A stretch of 64,000 nucleotides of DNA. It comes from Owenia fusiformis (taxonomy: Eukaryota; Annelida; Polychaeta; Sabellida; Oweniidae). The position numbers and the translations under genes were made by a program. Positions within the stretch are counted from its first letter, which is position 1. Each line of letters begins with the position of its first letter. Under the pieces are notes generated by a model. The model made no database searches. It saw nothing but the letters and a program-made list of their open reading frames with translations, and had not been told where the DNA came from. The stretch lies in contig CAIIXF020000001.1 of assembly GCA_903813345.2 (NCBI GenBank), positions 17,007,915 to 17,071,914 of the forward strand, in the 5' to 3' direction. Of this stretch, positions 1 through 15,500 are shown one piece after another.

Positions 1-546
1 ATCCAAGATATACAAATATCATTCATGTACATTATGAATATACTTTTCCATATATTATTGCACAATGGTCTCCCAATTTCTTATTTTTGCCGTTCTACTG
101 ACGAAATGAGGCAGTGAAATGGACTCTAGGCATATTAGGTTCGTTCAGTGCCACGCTCTTGAATCAGTTATAAACAGGGATAATCAACAGATACATGAGA
201 GGGTCAGGCATTTTTTGACTTGGAGACCTCGACTCGAGGAGTTTGCTGCATTTTCTTGTTACTACATTTTGATTTTCATGATTTTCATTTGATTTTGACT
301 CAGATTTTAGAAATGACTGAAAGATGATGATGCTTTGCAGGATCGGGACACATTGTGAACAAAATTGTGAAATGAAAAGTATACGATTGTTATAAAATAT
401 CAGTATATACATACCTTAGTTGCAATAAGTCGTGGATATTAAACGAAATGACTGAAATATTTTTTCGATTTTATTTTTCAAGAAAACTCTTCAAACTGGA
501 GGCTCAAAATCGAAAAGTAGGCGTGTCAAATGTCGTAAAACTGAAG
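1..546 (+). promoter_or_regulatory. Upstream region and probable 5' UTR of EIPR1
   Basis: No gene is seen in this stretch. It is AT-rich and lies directly upstream of the EIPR1 start codon at 547, so it must hold the 5' UTR and probably the core promoter of that gene. No convincing TATA box or initiator could be picked out by eye. The short minus-strand open frames here show no protein-like composition and were not called. Confidence 0.35.
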
Positions 547-3500
547 ATGGAAGATGATGCCCCTGTTATTTATGGACTTGAATTCCAGGTAATTTGCTTG
601 AAAACATTGTAATTTATGCAAATTTATATATTTTATATATTTATTAATATCCATGCAAAGTTTCAGTGAATGCGAGTCGAGAAACCATAGGCCTACAGAT
701 TTTCCAAAACTAAAAATCATTTACTAGATCTAGATTATTTTTCTTTTGGCAAAAAAAATTAAAAAAACACTTTCCTTTGACGAGTTGTAGCCCTACAGTT
801 ATAGTTAAACTCAAATACTTCTTCCATGTAAACTTTTTTTCGCGCAACTTTCCTTCACACTATTTCATTCAATTTGAACTGCTGTGTTTTGTCTTTTCAC
901 CAGTCAGCGATGATTATCCCCAAGTGAGTGTTCGGCGGTTGATGTTCGGCGGTTGACATTTAATAAATGGCAAGTGGTGACATTTTGCATGTTAATGCCT
1001 TAATAATTATGCTACGGGTGAACTCAATAGAAATATAATTAGGATAAAAAGCCGTAAAATTAAATCATGGTACTGCGTCTCCACCTCAACATGGATAAGC
1101 CGTTACAATCAGGTACGGTGGGGATCATAAAGAATTGCAAAAGCTATGAAAATTAATGCTGTCGCACATGTAATAAAGTCTTACCTCAGTGTATTCAGTG
1201 CTCTATTTTCTCCGTCTTAGTAAGTCCAAATATAGTGGAATTTGTGTCCCTAATGACAAATAAGAACTTCAAAAGTTGAATTGGATATTCACATGTTATG
1301 CCGACTCTTCAAATGTTGAGGTGATTTTGTCGCCCTATGGCGCCGGAACGGAGGATTGGCTCCCAGAATGCAACATGACACGTGCCAGCTTTCAAAATGC
1401 TGTTCCGCCATTTTGAAACCTGTCATGAGTAAATACGGTTATCTGATGTTGCATTCTGGGAGTCAACCGTCCTTGGATAACAAACATGGCGATTCATGAA
1501 AACATTCATTCGATTTGGTAGGGATTTATACATTATTTGCAGGTATGAAGCTTTGGATTCATTTATTGTGCTACTTTAGTGAACGGGAATTATTTTTCTA
1601 CCGCTTGGGAGAGTTTGAGACACGAAAATTGGAAATTAGCTCATTGTGACAACTTGTGAACGTTGAGTTTTATTTTTGTCCCCCACTGTATAACCCTGGG
1701 ACAGAATGAATACTTCATGGTGTCCCCGGGGGTTCACTCTTTATAAACCTTGACGGGTATCCTTGGATCACATGGGGTACATTTTTTTTGATATTTGGTA
1801 TGGCAATAGACACAAATTTTAGGATCTGGTATGAGAATGCCCCCCAATTTATGACTTTTGAGGTATGGTAGTGGACAGACCTTCTGGTATGAGACTGGTT
1901 GTGCCTCTCACTTGTGGTATGGAATTGGCCTAGTTGTTACACATATATGTATCCTTTATTTGAGGTTGTTTTGGATCTTTTTCGTCAAATATCTGCCTTC
2001 TCGGGGCTTTCGACATTTTGAATAGCCTTGGTATTATGTCTGGATATTTGGTATGTCAATGGTCCTATATTTGGACATTTGGTATGGCATTGGTCTTAAT
2101 ATATTTGGATATTTGGTATGACATTTGGACTTTTTTGGTTGGTTTGATTCTGTACATGTATCATTTTATGAAATAATTTCTTGGCTTATTTTGCAGGCTC
2201 GAGCATTGACTCCTCAGACAGCGGAGACAGAAGCAATACGGTTCTTGGTTGGGACACAATCATTGAGACATGTCAACCAGGTAACATTATTACATGGTAT
2301 TGGTTGAAATTTAGTTTTGCATGTGGGGCCTAGCCTTGTTGGGATTTTCAGTCGAAAAAACTGGAAGTTTTGATATTGCCCTTCTGCAATTTTAAACAAA
2401 AATGTATAATAATTTTTCCTGGAAGTTGTGCACTGGAGGCCATGAAGACAATCCTTATTTACATTGAACACACTAAAAAAGTTATAAGTTCCCTTGGAAT
2501 AAAAGCCCATGGGTATTATTTTGGTATACCGTATTCTCTATAATTAGCGCCCAGGTCAGTTTCCAAATTGAAATTTAAAAGGGTAAGATATTGAGAGATT
2601 CCAACAGGCACACACTACAAAAAATTTAGAAAAAAGGTTGCCAATAACCTTTTTAGTTGTTATTCCCTTTAAGGTTTAAATATTCTACAGTTCCTTTATT
2701 TCTTTCTCTGCATATATCATCAATTGATATCTTGTTGTGTTAACAATCAGAACTAATTGATTCAATTTTTCTTGAGACCACATTCAACATAAAAGTTGTA
2801 TGTGCGCTCATTGGAGCTGTGTGCTCATTAGAGAGAATATGGTATGTGCTTTCAATAGATGGCCTGTATGCTATACAGTATATATAGCAAGTGAGTTTTT
2901 ATTTTAGGGAATCTAGTAAAGCAAAGCCTCTATTTCTGAAAACTTCTCAATTTGAACACTTTTTTTGTTCCCATTTTTATATTTCCAAGAAAATACTTAC
3001 TAATCTGTACATTTTAGCTCATAAAATCTGGAAAATATTTTCTCAGTAATAGGAATAGATATAAGCCAGCTAATATGTGGATTTTCAAATCTTTCAGGTT
3101 CACCTCATAGACTTTGATGATGAGAACAACGTGATTAACAAGCATGTATTCCTTCATCCAGAGGGGGAGGTGTGGCACATCAGTGCATCTCCAATGGATA
3201 AGCAGATCATGGCCACATGTTATAACAAAGGTCAGCACAATTTGAATAGAACAAACAAAGTCAATACTAACCTATTCAGTATTTTTGATCATTATATTTT
3301 TTATCATTCAGAATGTTATATTTTTTCTGAAAATACCTCATTTTATTTATGACCCTAAATCATCCTAAATTAAAAATATATATTTATAACTTGCAAGGTC
3401 AATACTAAACAAGACAAGACAATTATAAGGGGTGCATTGACCTCTTATAATTTTTAACATTACTACAAGAGGTTTGATTTGCTGAAATTTTGAGTATCAA

Positions 3501-6500
3501 GTATTTTAAGTAAGTCATCAATTATTTTTGGAATGATTTTGGGTTGTTTTATTTTAGTTTTTGTCTGTTGCAGCTAGTGATAGTAAGACAGAGTTGAATG
3601 CTGCTATATGGCGTATACCCGACTCTGACGGCTCCCACCCTGAGGGCCCTGATGATGGGGCAAGTGCCCATACTCTGGAGGCTCTTTCACACCTTGACAA
3701 TGCTGACTATGGCGACATGAAATGGTAAGCATTCTGGCTATATCCAATTCAAAAGACTCTTAATTATTAATTGTATAAATGTTATATGTATCACGGGTCA
3801 GATTGTGAACTAAAACTGGGGAGCTCTGACTGTCATTTGCCTCGAGGGTTAGTTCGGATCAGAAAATCATTTGGTTCAGTTTTTTACGGAATATTAATGC
3901 AGACGGATGAGAAAGATATTGACGTCGTCCAGGTATCAGATTCAGCTGACACATTATTTCAACAATTTAATAAATACATTTGTGAAATTTCAAGACCTAT
4001 AACATGAGATTACAGTTAATAAATGGTAACCATACAGGCTAATTTTGTTTTTTTGGATCATGATACCCATGGCAGAATAAGATATTGCGATAATAACCGA
4101 ATACTAGTAACTGAATCGAAAACCAAACCGAGGGATTGAAAAACTTAACAGTACCAAATCGAAAATTTTGAAATCATCTGACCCCTTATATGTATAATAT
4201 ATTAGTTATTGTAATGTCATGTAGTTTGCCTGTTCTAAGAAAATCTGTCTGTCAACTTTCTAACATTAGGTGACAAAGAATTATTAGAGATGACCACTTT
4301 GTATATCAATGGATGTATTTTGTATGAATTGATAGATGGTGCCTTTTGATGATAGATGTCTTTTGTGTATTTTCGAATCAAATAAATGATTGAATCAATC
4401 GAGTACTGTTCCATTCAAAAGATGGCAGCAACAGTATGGTATAATTTTTAGATCATTCATTTTATTATTGAAGGTGAAATTGGTTCAATTTATCTAATGT
4501 GAGCGTCATGTAACTTGTGTTACACATGTACAATACAGCCTTGGTTTCTGATTTGTAGCTTGTTATGGAACCCTAGTAATGATGATAGCAATGTGATAAC
4601 TTTAGCCGATAGCCATATACTCATGTGGGACCTGAATGCAAGTGGCACCAATGCTACAGTAAGTTACTATCACTCTATATTTGACATATTCATTTATGAA
4701 TTCCATTTCTTCTTCAGAACAGTTTGGAGTTTTTTTCATGTAATGTACAGTAAAACCTGTCTAAGTGGAACATATTTGGTGCCTCTAAAAAGTGTTCCAC
4801 TTGGGACGTGTTCCACTTAAAGGCACACTATACTTAATTTAGAAGAAAAAATAAAAGAATTATCATTGAAACATGTTACTCACACACTTGCTCTAATATG
4901 ACACAAAGTTTGATTTGCTTTAATATTTGACCAAGAAAAAAATAACTCACAAAGAAAGAAGCATTTTAAACAAAGTACATGTTTTAAATTACTATTGATT
5001 TAAAAGATGGTGACACTTCTATAAAAATGAATGTATCATGTAATACAAACAACTTCGGCATCTTTCAATGACATTGATAAAAATTTGATATATGAAGCTT
5101 GACGGATCGAAAATATTTTTTGATAATTTATTGTAAGCTTTGATCTGGTTCATTTGAGCTGTTGTTGGTGTCAAATGAAAGATAAGGTTCTTATCAATAC
5201 ATTGGACATACTATGAAATTTAAATGTAAGTCTTTATTTTGCCCAAAAATGTTGAAAATTCTCAAAGTGGGCCTTTAAAGAGGTTCATCTAACATTAAGT
5301 CAGTTGGTCTTGGGACTCTGAAAAGTGCTCCACTTACAGAGATGTTCCACTTGTCACAGCACGATCTCTCAGTCATTCATCTATCTTCCCAGTAAATACA
5401 GTATTAGTTATGGCAAATAACAACTATTCGCTTCTTAATTGTTGTCATCTTGTGCGCTATGGAACCTGTATGCATCTGTCTGCCTGATTGTGTCTGTCTG
5501 TCTGTCCATCCGTCCGTCCATCTGTCCGTTCGTCTTGGCAGGTGGGCAGTAGTGTTCCAAACGGTAGTGAAAACTGGTGCCGGTATCACCGCAATTCGTT
5601 ACCGAATACTGCGGTTTTGGGTCTATGTTCGCGAATTCGTACATTTCTGTGACTGAGTTTAGATTTTGCCAAAGTTTTTGGTGGTGAATTTGGTCCCTTT
5701 CATACAAACACAGTTTATTGTCATGATTTATCAATGTCTTACCTGATTATCGATAATTTCTGCATTGAATTAAGACATCTACAGCCAGCTATTTAACGTA
5801 GTCATTCCTCAAATTGAAAAAAATATATTTTCATTTTTTGACAAGTTCTTCCGCTCGCCAGGTGGCGCACTTAATCTTGCAATTTCTGGTAAGTTTAATT
5901 GATTCTTTAGATATTCCGGTGTCCGGTACTGGAATTTCAGTGCCGACATTAGGCCAGAATGCCACCGTAACGGTACTTCCAGCAATACCGCAGATCACTA
6001 GCTGGGCAGTTGGTTGGGTGCAGGGTTAGACTATATCCTCTAGTCTGAAATTTTTTGAAATTTGGAATGAAAATATTCAGGCTATAGCCCACATATGTTA
6101 AAATGTGGGATTAAAAATTATTTGTTTACATAGGAAGTGCCATTCAAAATGGCCGACTGGGTAAATTAATTTGCATATTTGTTACTTCTCCTAGCTTTAT
6201 TTCCATTTGACAATATGCTGTGTTACTTTTTATAGCATTTAATTGTACCTTACTACTTAATTGAATTGTTATAATGCTTATTTTTTGGAAGTGAAGTTCC
6301 CTAAAATTGATAATCGTGTGCAGGAAATTTCCTGTTTTTTCCCACAGGAGAGACATAATGATCAATAGACTGAATTCTCAAGTAATTCAGTCTATTGGAT
6401 ATAGACTAGGTGCAGGGTGGGTGCCACATAAATCTTGTCATCAAAATTCCAGAAAACTGTTTACCTGTTCAACTTGACATGTTCACATTGCAAGAACAGA

Positions 6501-9500
6501 CTAGTGCCAAGACCAAATGGTGCCGACCAAATTACTTGGTGGCCATTTCAAATTTTTTTATAAAAAAGTATGATACTAATCTTGTTGATTAATCAAATAT
6601 ACATATATGTTCACAACTAAAATAAAATACAGTGTCAACATATGAGCAAATATCTAACAATTTGTTGATATTCTTTGAAACGATCATGTTATGAAAATGA
6701 CCACTTTTCTATGAGTGTATGCCTCAGATTTTCTCATTTTCTCACCAAAATTTCACAAGTAGTAGGAATTCTTTACAAGGTCAAACATAAGATAAATCAC
6801 ACTGCAATGATGTCTATTTATTACTCTCTCATATATAGCCATATAAATTATTGTATTCTTATCTGGGGAACAGCAACTAAAGCTGAGCTCTATTGTTTCA
6901 AATTCTGAAAGTACAAAAAACATTCTTAAGACTAATTACAAACAGTGTTAGAACAGACGATTCCTCTCTACAATTTAAGAAAATAAAGATACATGTACTT
7001 TAATAGGAGATATTCATAAGCTAAATGTTGGTATTTTTGTACTTAAATGTCTCAAACGACCTAAACAAGGGACACATTATAGATTCAATCTTAGAGCATG
7101 GGCTCTATCAGATTTAAATCAATTTAAATCCACATTTGGACAAAGGAGCATTAAATACATAGGACAAACAACATGGAATGAATTACCTGAAAGTTTTAAA
7201 CATCTGAATTCTAGAAATAAATTTAAGTCAGATTTGAAAAAGTATTACCTGGACAAGTATTAAATTGATCCGTATAACATTTAGCTATATGTGCTTATAT
7301 ATATATGTATATTTCTTTCTCTTCTATTACTTTTCTCCTAAGTTTCTATCTTTTAAAACAGTTTTATATCTTGTCATCTTGATTAATACAATCAATTAAT
7401 AATTTCAATTAATATAATCATATGTAACTATATACACCCGCATGGGTGTCAGTTGCCTGTACACTGAACATTGATATAATTGATGAATAAACAACTATGC
7501 AAACTGGAGGTGGATTCATCATCACAATGACTTACATTAAGTGTTATTGCTGAATTCATTATATAAATTGATGAATCACCTGAGTTAATTTGATATCTCT
7601 ATTATGTTCTCCCAGGAAACCCCACTTCCCTCCGAGTTAATTAATTCACACCTTTTATTGGGAGTCTATGGAATCACCCACTCATCAGTTTTATTGTGGT
7701 CCATGCTGGTGGTTAACCTCAGTGGCGTAGCATAGGTATTTTGACACAGATCTGCAATGATGTCTATTTATTAAAGGGTGATCCAGGTCAAACATACAGT
7801 TTAAATGCGTAATGATAGTCTTTCGTCCATTGACCCATATGTTCACAGTTTGATTTGCACAGATTATCATCATTGTGATGAGAGCAGAATAATAGCATTT
7901 GAAACAGGCCATTTCCTGCCACAATGCTTTAACTATAGCATTTAATTTTACAAATTGTAGAAAATGTGTTATTGATTACTCCTACCTAATAACATGATAA
8001 TCAGAAATTTAATCCTGTTCATTATATATACAACTTGTATAGTCATCACAATTGCAAGCAGGCTTAAACTAAATGATGGCATTGTGGGATCCACAGCCTT
8101 TACTATCCTTTTGGAATAGTTCAGAAAAGCGTTAGGTAAAGAGGGACTCTGATAAATCAGAATGAAATGGTGGCTATTTTACTCTTTACAGTGTGATATA
8201 TATATATATTTCTTTATTGCGACCATAATTGATCATCATAATATACATTATTTTATGTTAACATATATACAAACATTAAGGTGAACAATACAAGGTCGGG
8301 ATGATATTTACAAAATGGCGTTTGTTCGATGTTGGTACATCGCATACAAAGTGTTAACAATAAATATACAGTCATCCTGCTCATCTGGAGCGAAGATAAA
8401 GGGCAATACGCCATCCCCATATTTGTCAATAAGGGGTTTTAATAATAATCGACGACTCTTAAGTTCAGAACAATCCTTTATAAAATGAATTAATGTTTCA
8501 CACTCTCCACATAAAGGACACAATTTATTTTCTTTAGCTTCTGCATACCCAATGGCTTCCCCCACCAGAAGCCGTACCATAAACAGTGGCGTAGGAACAA
8601 TATACGCCAAACGCCAGTGCGTAGTGTTGAAAAATGAAAATAAAAAAGGCTTATTAATTTTCCTATGTTCTTCAGTGGTATTTTCTCATTGTGCATAAGT
8701 TGTAAAAGTAATCTCAAGCACCCTAGCCTAAAAAATGTTTTTTTGGATACCATATATTATGCTCGATGCTTCAATAATACTCTTTTGCAAGGTTTTTGTG
8801 CCTCTTTTATGTTTCCAATTTGGGCACAGATAAATGACACTTTTTGAGAAATGAAACTATAATATTGAATAAGTTTTAAGATATTGAAAGTTGCCTTGTT
8901 CCTCAAACTGTAGAAAATGCAAAGTAATCATTATTGCTCTGTTTGGTAAATAATCTTTGAACAGATTGAATTCCCTTTTCAACATAAAAATCAAGACACT
9001 ATTGACTATCTTATGAATTTTAAAAGTAAACTACAATTTCGCCAAATATTCGTGAGTCACGTTCTCTAATACGAATTTGAAAGAAGAAAGTTTTTTCTTC
9101 TACCTGATGACATGGATGAATGCCTTTGCAATTTTTTGCATGTTCCGAAATGCTTGGACAACATTTATCTATTTTCTTACCGAATCACTTATCTTGAAAT
9201 ATGAATGTTTAAGACAAAAACAACTTGAAATTGTTGATTATTCAATTTCGCTTTCCATTGATTTCAATGAGTTTTGGCGAGACATCCTATCCTTGAAAGT
9301 CAATAAAGTACAATTTCAGTTTTGGAAAAGCTATTATCTGGATTTTATTTCATTTGAAAGATTATTATTTAAGGAAATATAGCATTTTTGGCACCCCCTA
9401 AGTCATGTTTACCTCGATTTGGCATTTTTGGAGAGGGGGATATTTGGTCTTGCGATTAAGTGTTATAAAAAGGTTGCAGACATTTGGGTTAATTGTATCA

Positions 9501-12500
9501 TTGATCACGAATATGTTTCTCTAAATCGATTGATCATACTAGTTTCTCTAATCTGCATTGTCGTATTGCATGTGTACACGATGGAATCAGACAATTATAT
9601 CCATCTAAATTCAACTATTCAAAAATGGTTCAAATCTCTCAATGTTCAGGGTGTAACCAGTTTTTGATCAGGGAGGGGGGGATGCGATCGCCAAAACAAT
9701 TTCGGTTTTCATTCAGGGGGTTCCGATTGTGGCAACAACAAGCCAGAAATAAGATTTATTTGAATTTTACAAAATTGATTTCCTTCAAAATTGAGCTTGA
9801 AGCTTCAAATAAAAAGCATTTTAAAGCTCCGTTCTTCCCTTGATTTTATTTTAATTGGTTATGGGGGGATGCACCCATCGCACCCCCTTGGCTACGCCTA
9901 TGATGTTATCTGGAAAGTCGTCTTAATCGTTCAAGAAAAATAACATTTACATTAGAAAAGTGACAATGATCGTGTCAAGATTTAAGAAAGATTTTCCATG
10001 GTGATTTTATATAATGAAAACATTCGAACATTTTAAGCACATTAGAAAGGTTTTGCCATAAATTACGTTTTTCAAGCATAAAATAGGCGTTTTGATAAAG
10101 AAGATTTGACACAATATGTTTCATCTTATGGCGTAGTGTTGAATTTAAACCTTCCTACGCCCCTGATATATAACTGTGTGTTCTTGTTTTTCAATTCAAG
10201 CTTTCACGATCCACTGCTCTCGAAGGAAAGGGTCATCCTAAGTTTACATGTGGGAGATGGAATCCACATCACAATTCCACACAAATAGCAACAGCTAATG
10301 ACACAGCTATTAAAGGCTGGGATCTACGCACCATGCAGTAAGTCAAGGGTGTTCATATATACTTGACATACATGTTAAATGTTTTATCCAAATGTGAAGC
10401 GAGGGGACAACCTCCCATTGTACCAAGTAAAGATAAATTTTATTTTATTGGTCCACAACTTCACTAAATAACATCATATAGTCATTGCTGATTGGTCGAA
10501 AAATATTTATTGGTCATGTGCATTGACAAGAAACAAAATGGATGATTCATAATTTTGCACAAAATGAAAGTTGTGCACTGAAGAGGTAATGTCAAGGTCA
10601 ACTATGAATTATGCTTGCTTTCCTTCTCATCTTTTGAATGCACATCAGGAGTTTCACAAGAATTTCTCACAACAGGCTAAATAAATGAAAACAACAGGCA
10701 AAATTAATGGAAATCATAAATTTAACATGGAAAAGTTGAAAAGACCCTAAAAACAACAGGCCATTTTGTAAAACAACCGGTGAAATCGCCTGTTGCCTGC
10801 TGCTAATGAAACCCCTGCACAATAGGCAACCTGTATTGTGTATTTCTATTTCTACATCATTTCATAGTATCATGCACACGCTTGAGTTTTAAGAAGATCT
10901 TTTTGTAATAAGCATTTTGAGTTTAAAGCAAGTCTGTATGTTATGAGTAAGTAGGGAAATGGAATTTGAAATTGAAATGCTTTTTATATCCAGAAGGATA
11001 TGAAGCTGATTAGTATATTGTATTGAATGTACAATGTATGTAATATTACTACTAATAAAAAATAAAATGTTATTTTGTTGAGGTATGCAACGGATATTGA
11101 ATATTATATGTTGATAATGAATGTAAATTGAAATTACAGTTTTAGTTAGTAAAACAAGTTATGAAGAAGATGATTATTTGAATGCTGTAATCAGACGAAA
11201 TAAACCACTGCACTCAAATTACTAGTTCTGTCTCTCTAAATGCTCATTCTTAATACTTTCTTAATTAAACTCTAAATACACCTGCCCTTCCAGTCAAGTT
11301 TGTGGTTTATTTTCAGACAGGCATACCATATAGAGAATGCTCATAACCAAGTTGTAAGGGACTTGGATTTCAACCCCAATAAACAGTACTACCTAGCCAC
11401 GTGTGGGGATGATTGTAAAGCCAAATTCTGGGACATACGTAATACAAGCCAACCTGTGAAGACTCTTTCAGACCACTCGCACTGGTTAGTATTATAGGTG
11501 TCATTGGATACCTGATTGTGTTCTGACCCTCGGAATTAGGCTCACAGAATATGGAACAAAAATTCAACATTACAGTTCAGTTCTTGAAAAAGAAAATCTA
11601 TTTTTTCACAGCTTTTTGCCCTCAAATCGCCACAAAACAGCATTTTTCTTTCAAATTTCGCTACCAGATAGACCTAGACGTTCAACTTACTGTGACTCAG
11701 TAAAAATAATCTAATTCGGTCTGAAACCAAATGTTTAGAAATGACCGTTCAAGTTTTTTTTGTTCCGTGACACCTCTAGTCTGTAGCAAAACATGAGGCA
11801 GATGAAGTAACTGCCTCGCCAATACATTGTAGAAAATAGTTAATTCAGTTGAAACTGTGAAAATGAAGTCCTATGATGGTAATGTTTTCCCTTTTACTCA
11901 AATTTGCCTCACCAGTTTAATTTTGCCTCACAAATATTTTTAGATTGTATCTCAGCTTTTGCTATTATATAGGGCTCAGAAAATATTCAAGTAACACGAG
12001 GAGGAAGAACTGGATAGATTGTATTAAATACTTATTCATTTATTCAGTCTGAATTCCCTGATTATAAATCCTACTTGATTTGTATGAAATCATTCTGAAG
12101 TAAATTGCCATATTCTATTGAAATCAATGATATTGGTTTTTTTCTTCATCCTAGGTTCACACTAGTGGAACGTGGACCCATGGACCCTTGATAACCAATT
12201 ACATATTTGAATACATAAAGGGTGTCCCAGAACTCATGAGAATAGTTGTAATCACGTGGCAATAAAATCAAAAATATATCAGCTAAATGCTTGAAAACCA
12301 AGACACATGTTCCTCAACTTATAGGTTTATCCAATGAAGCAAGTTTCAAATAAATGGACCAATGCTGTATACCTCCCTCAGAAAATTATCATGAGTTCTG
12401 GGACACCCTGTTGTATTCCATTTTCTGCAACGTCTTAATGATACTGGGGGTCATTAACAGAAACTTCATAAAGTTACGAATTCGTAAATCAATTGTTGTA

Positions 12501-15500
12501 ACCATGGTAGAATGAGGTCACAGGAAGAGAACAACAATGGACTTTACAAATTCTTAACTTTATGAAGTTTCTGTTAATTGCCCCCTGGTTAACTTTTGGA
12601 AATTGTCGTTTCAGGATCTGGACAGTTCGTTATAATCATTTCCACGATCAACTTGTTCTCACCTCTAGTAGCGATAGTCGGGTGAATTTAACGAGCACTA
12701 TATCCATATCATCTGAACCATTTGGCCATCTGGTGGAGGATGATGACACTAATGAGGACAAAGATGATGAAAATGATGATCACAATAAGTAAATATAACA
12801 TTGATATTTTAGTTACATCAAATTTTGCTCTACCGGGTTGATTACTAGGGGTGAGACGACAACCCGATGAGTCGAGGACTCGCGGGTTTGGGGCTTCGAG
12901 TCGAGTCGAATTGAGTCGAAGTTGATGAATCGAATCATTTTCGAGTTGAGAAAAAAATTTGAAAAAATAAAAAAATTCAGAAAAATACTGTCAATATGCA
13001 TGTTTTTACTCGATATTGCGTTGTATATATAAGTTTCAATGACTTGGATATGCTTGTATTAAATTATTATATTGTATGTACACATAAATGAAAGAATATA
13101 TGTAATAAAATCAGAATAAACTTACGACGAATTGTGTTTGTTTATATTTCCGGCTTTCCACCATTGACGCATTAAAAATACGAACGGTCAAAAGCGATGT
13201 TGTTCGCACTTTCGCGACTTGAAACGGATTCGAAACTCGAATCGTCATTTTCTGACTCGAATCGGATTCGACTCGAATCGGATTTTTTCGACTCGTCTCA
13301 CCCCTATTGATTACACATAAGATCAGTTAACAGAAACTATACTGAAGTTACTCGTCTTCTTTTACTTTTTTCAACACAGTATTATAACTCTACAGGGGTT
13401 TCACTAGAATTTCTCACAAAAGGCTAAATAAATGAAAACAACAGGCAAAATTAATGGAAATCATAAATTTAACATGGAAAAGTTGAAATGTCCCTAAAAA
13501 CAACAGGTGATTTTGTGAAAACAATCAGTGAAAATCGCCTGTTGCCTGCTGCTAATGAAACCCCTGCCCTATGATGTCATTGATAAACTTTTTCTTGAAA
13601 CACGTCCTAACTCTTGATATTAAAAGACAATTAATTCATGTACATTAGCAGTTTTTTCAAGCCTCCAGAATTACAGAAAAGAAGGCTTATGTCTATGTCT
13701 ATTGATCGTGTATGTTACATATATTGAATTGAAAATGTTTTAGGGTTATTATTTAGGATGAGCAAGAATTACAACTATAAGCCTTTCAATGAGCCAAAAC
13801 TAATTATTTCTTTGTTATATATTTCTTTTATTGACAAAAGTATCAAAGCATGACACATAAGCCTACGTGTATGTACGCACAAACTAAGAAACTAATCTTA
13901 CTATACCTACAAACCATGAGATTCATGGATAAAATAAACTCTTCACATTGCTGTTACTACACTAAATATTTTTATGAATAAAAAATTCTGTATACAAAAA
14001 TTCACAATTAGCAAGTTAGGTAGTGATAACCAGCACTTAACCCATGCACGTCAGATCGAGGGAGTCAATATTCCTCAATTTTAGTGTTGATTTTACAGTA
14101 AGTTAAGTACAATATATAAAACTGTAATAGAAATATGATTTAATGTAAAAAAGGTTATACAGTTAGAGGGCAATAACAAAGCCAGAAATGTTGATATTTA
14201 AGAAACACATGTCAGCCATCTTGAAAATGACGGCCTTTACTCGCTATTTTATGACATTTGCTGTTACTTGAAAAGAAGTGGAGCGATTTTGTTGATATTT
14301 GAAATTAGTGAAATTTTGAAAATGGCCGCCATTTTTATGTGTGTTATTTTATGTTTTTTTTTATTTTACTATACTTAAAAAAACATGGAGCGATTTTGTT
14401 CATATTTGATATGTGAATACATTTAAGCATTGCACACTGTCTAATGACACTTTGGCTAGAAGGCGGCCATTTTGAAGTGGCCAGCATTTTTACCTGTGTT
14501 ATTTTACAATTTTTACAATAACTCAAAAGGTAATAGAGCAATTTTGTTCGTATTTGATACGTGAATACTCATAAGTATATTACACTTCCTTATGACAATT
14601 TGTCTGGTGAGCGACCATTTAATTCTTTGTGTGTTATTTAACGATTTTTGCTTTAAGTGAAAAAGTAGTACGATTTTGTAAAAATGGCAGCCATGGCTGT
14701 TCCATTGGATTTGCTATGCTTTGGCGCTGCGGTTATCTAGTCTTCCACTCTCCTTTATCCCAACATCAGGATTCTCTTGGTTCATCTTTCATTTCTTAAT
14801 TCTGGGTTGTTCACCCTCTTTTTGAGCAACAACAACAACCAATATATTGTTTATTATCATGAACAATAACAAAATGATTCTGTTTTGCAATATTTTGATT
14901 TATTATGAAAATCTTTTATAAGCAACTGACCTGTACACCCCCACAAAGTATTAACTTGTTTTTAGCTAGTTCGTCGCAAAATAACAACCCACTGTTGAGT
15001 TGTCTGAACTATAGCCTATTTCAAACTCCTACATTGTTGTCAACTTGCGCTGTTGGGCATGTGTATGTCTGTCTGTCTGTGCAAATGGATGCCACATAAA
15101 TTTTTTAACCAAAATTCCAGGAAAATCTGTTCAACTTGAAATTTTTAGAGATGCAATACCAAGCTGGTTGCAAGATCTGATTAAGTTTTGGGCTGGGTGA
15201 TAAAAAACATGGTATTTATCTTGTTTTTAATATGGAAAGCCTTATAATTAAAGTTCAATACTTTAATTTATGATTTTTGCTTGCGATGTTCTTGTATAAC
15301 AGACTGTAATAATCGCAATATTTTTTCAGGTCCCGTGAACCAAGTGTAGATGGCATCATTGTAACATATGAGGAACACGAAGACAGCGTTTATGCAGTAG
15401 AATGGAGTACCGCTGATCCATGGCTCTTTGCCTCATTAAGTTACGATGGACGTCTTGTTATAAACAGAGTGCCGCGAGCTGAGAAGTATAAGATTCTCCT

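Noticed and set aside
2214-2510. 98-codon minus-strand frame
   Set aside because: It is the antisense shadow of EIPR1 exon 2 plus flanking intron.
5404-5734. Overlapping open frames on both strands near the TCTG/TCCG run
   Set aside because: They are produced by the tetranucleotide repeat.
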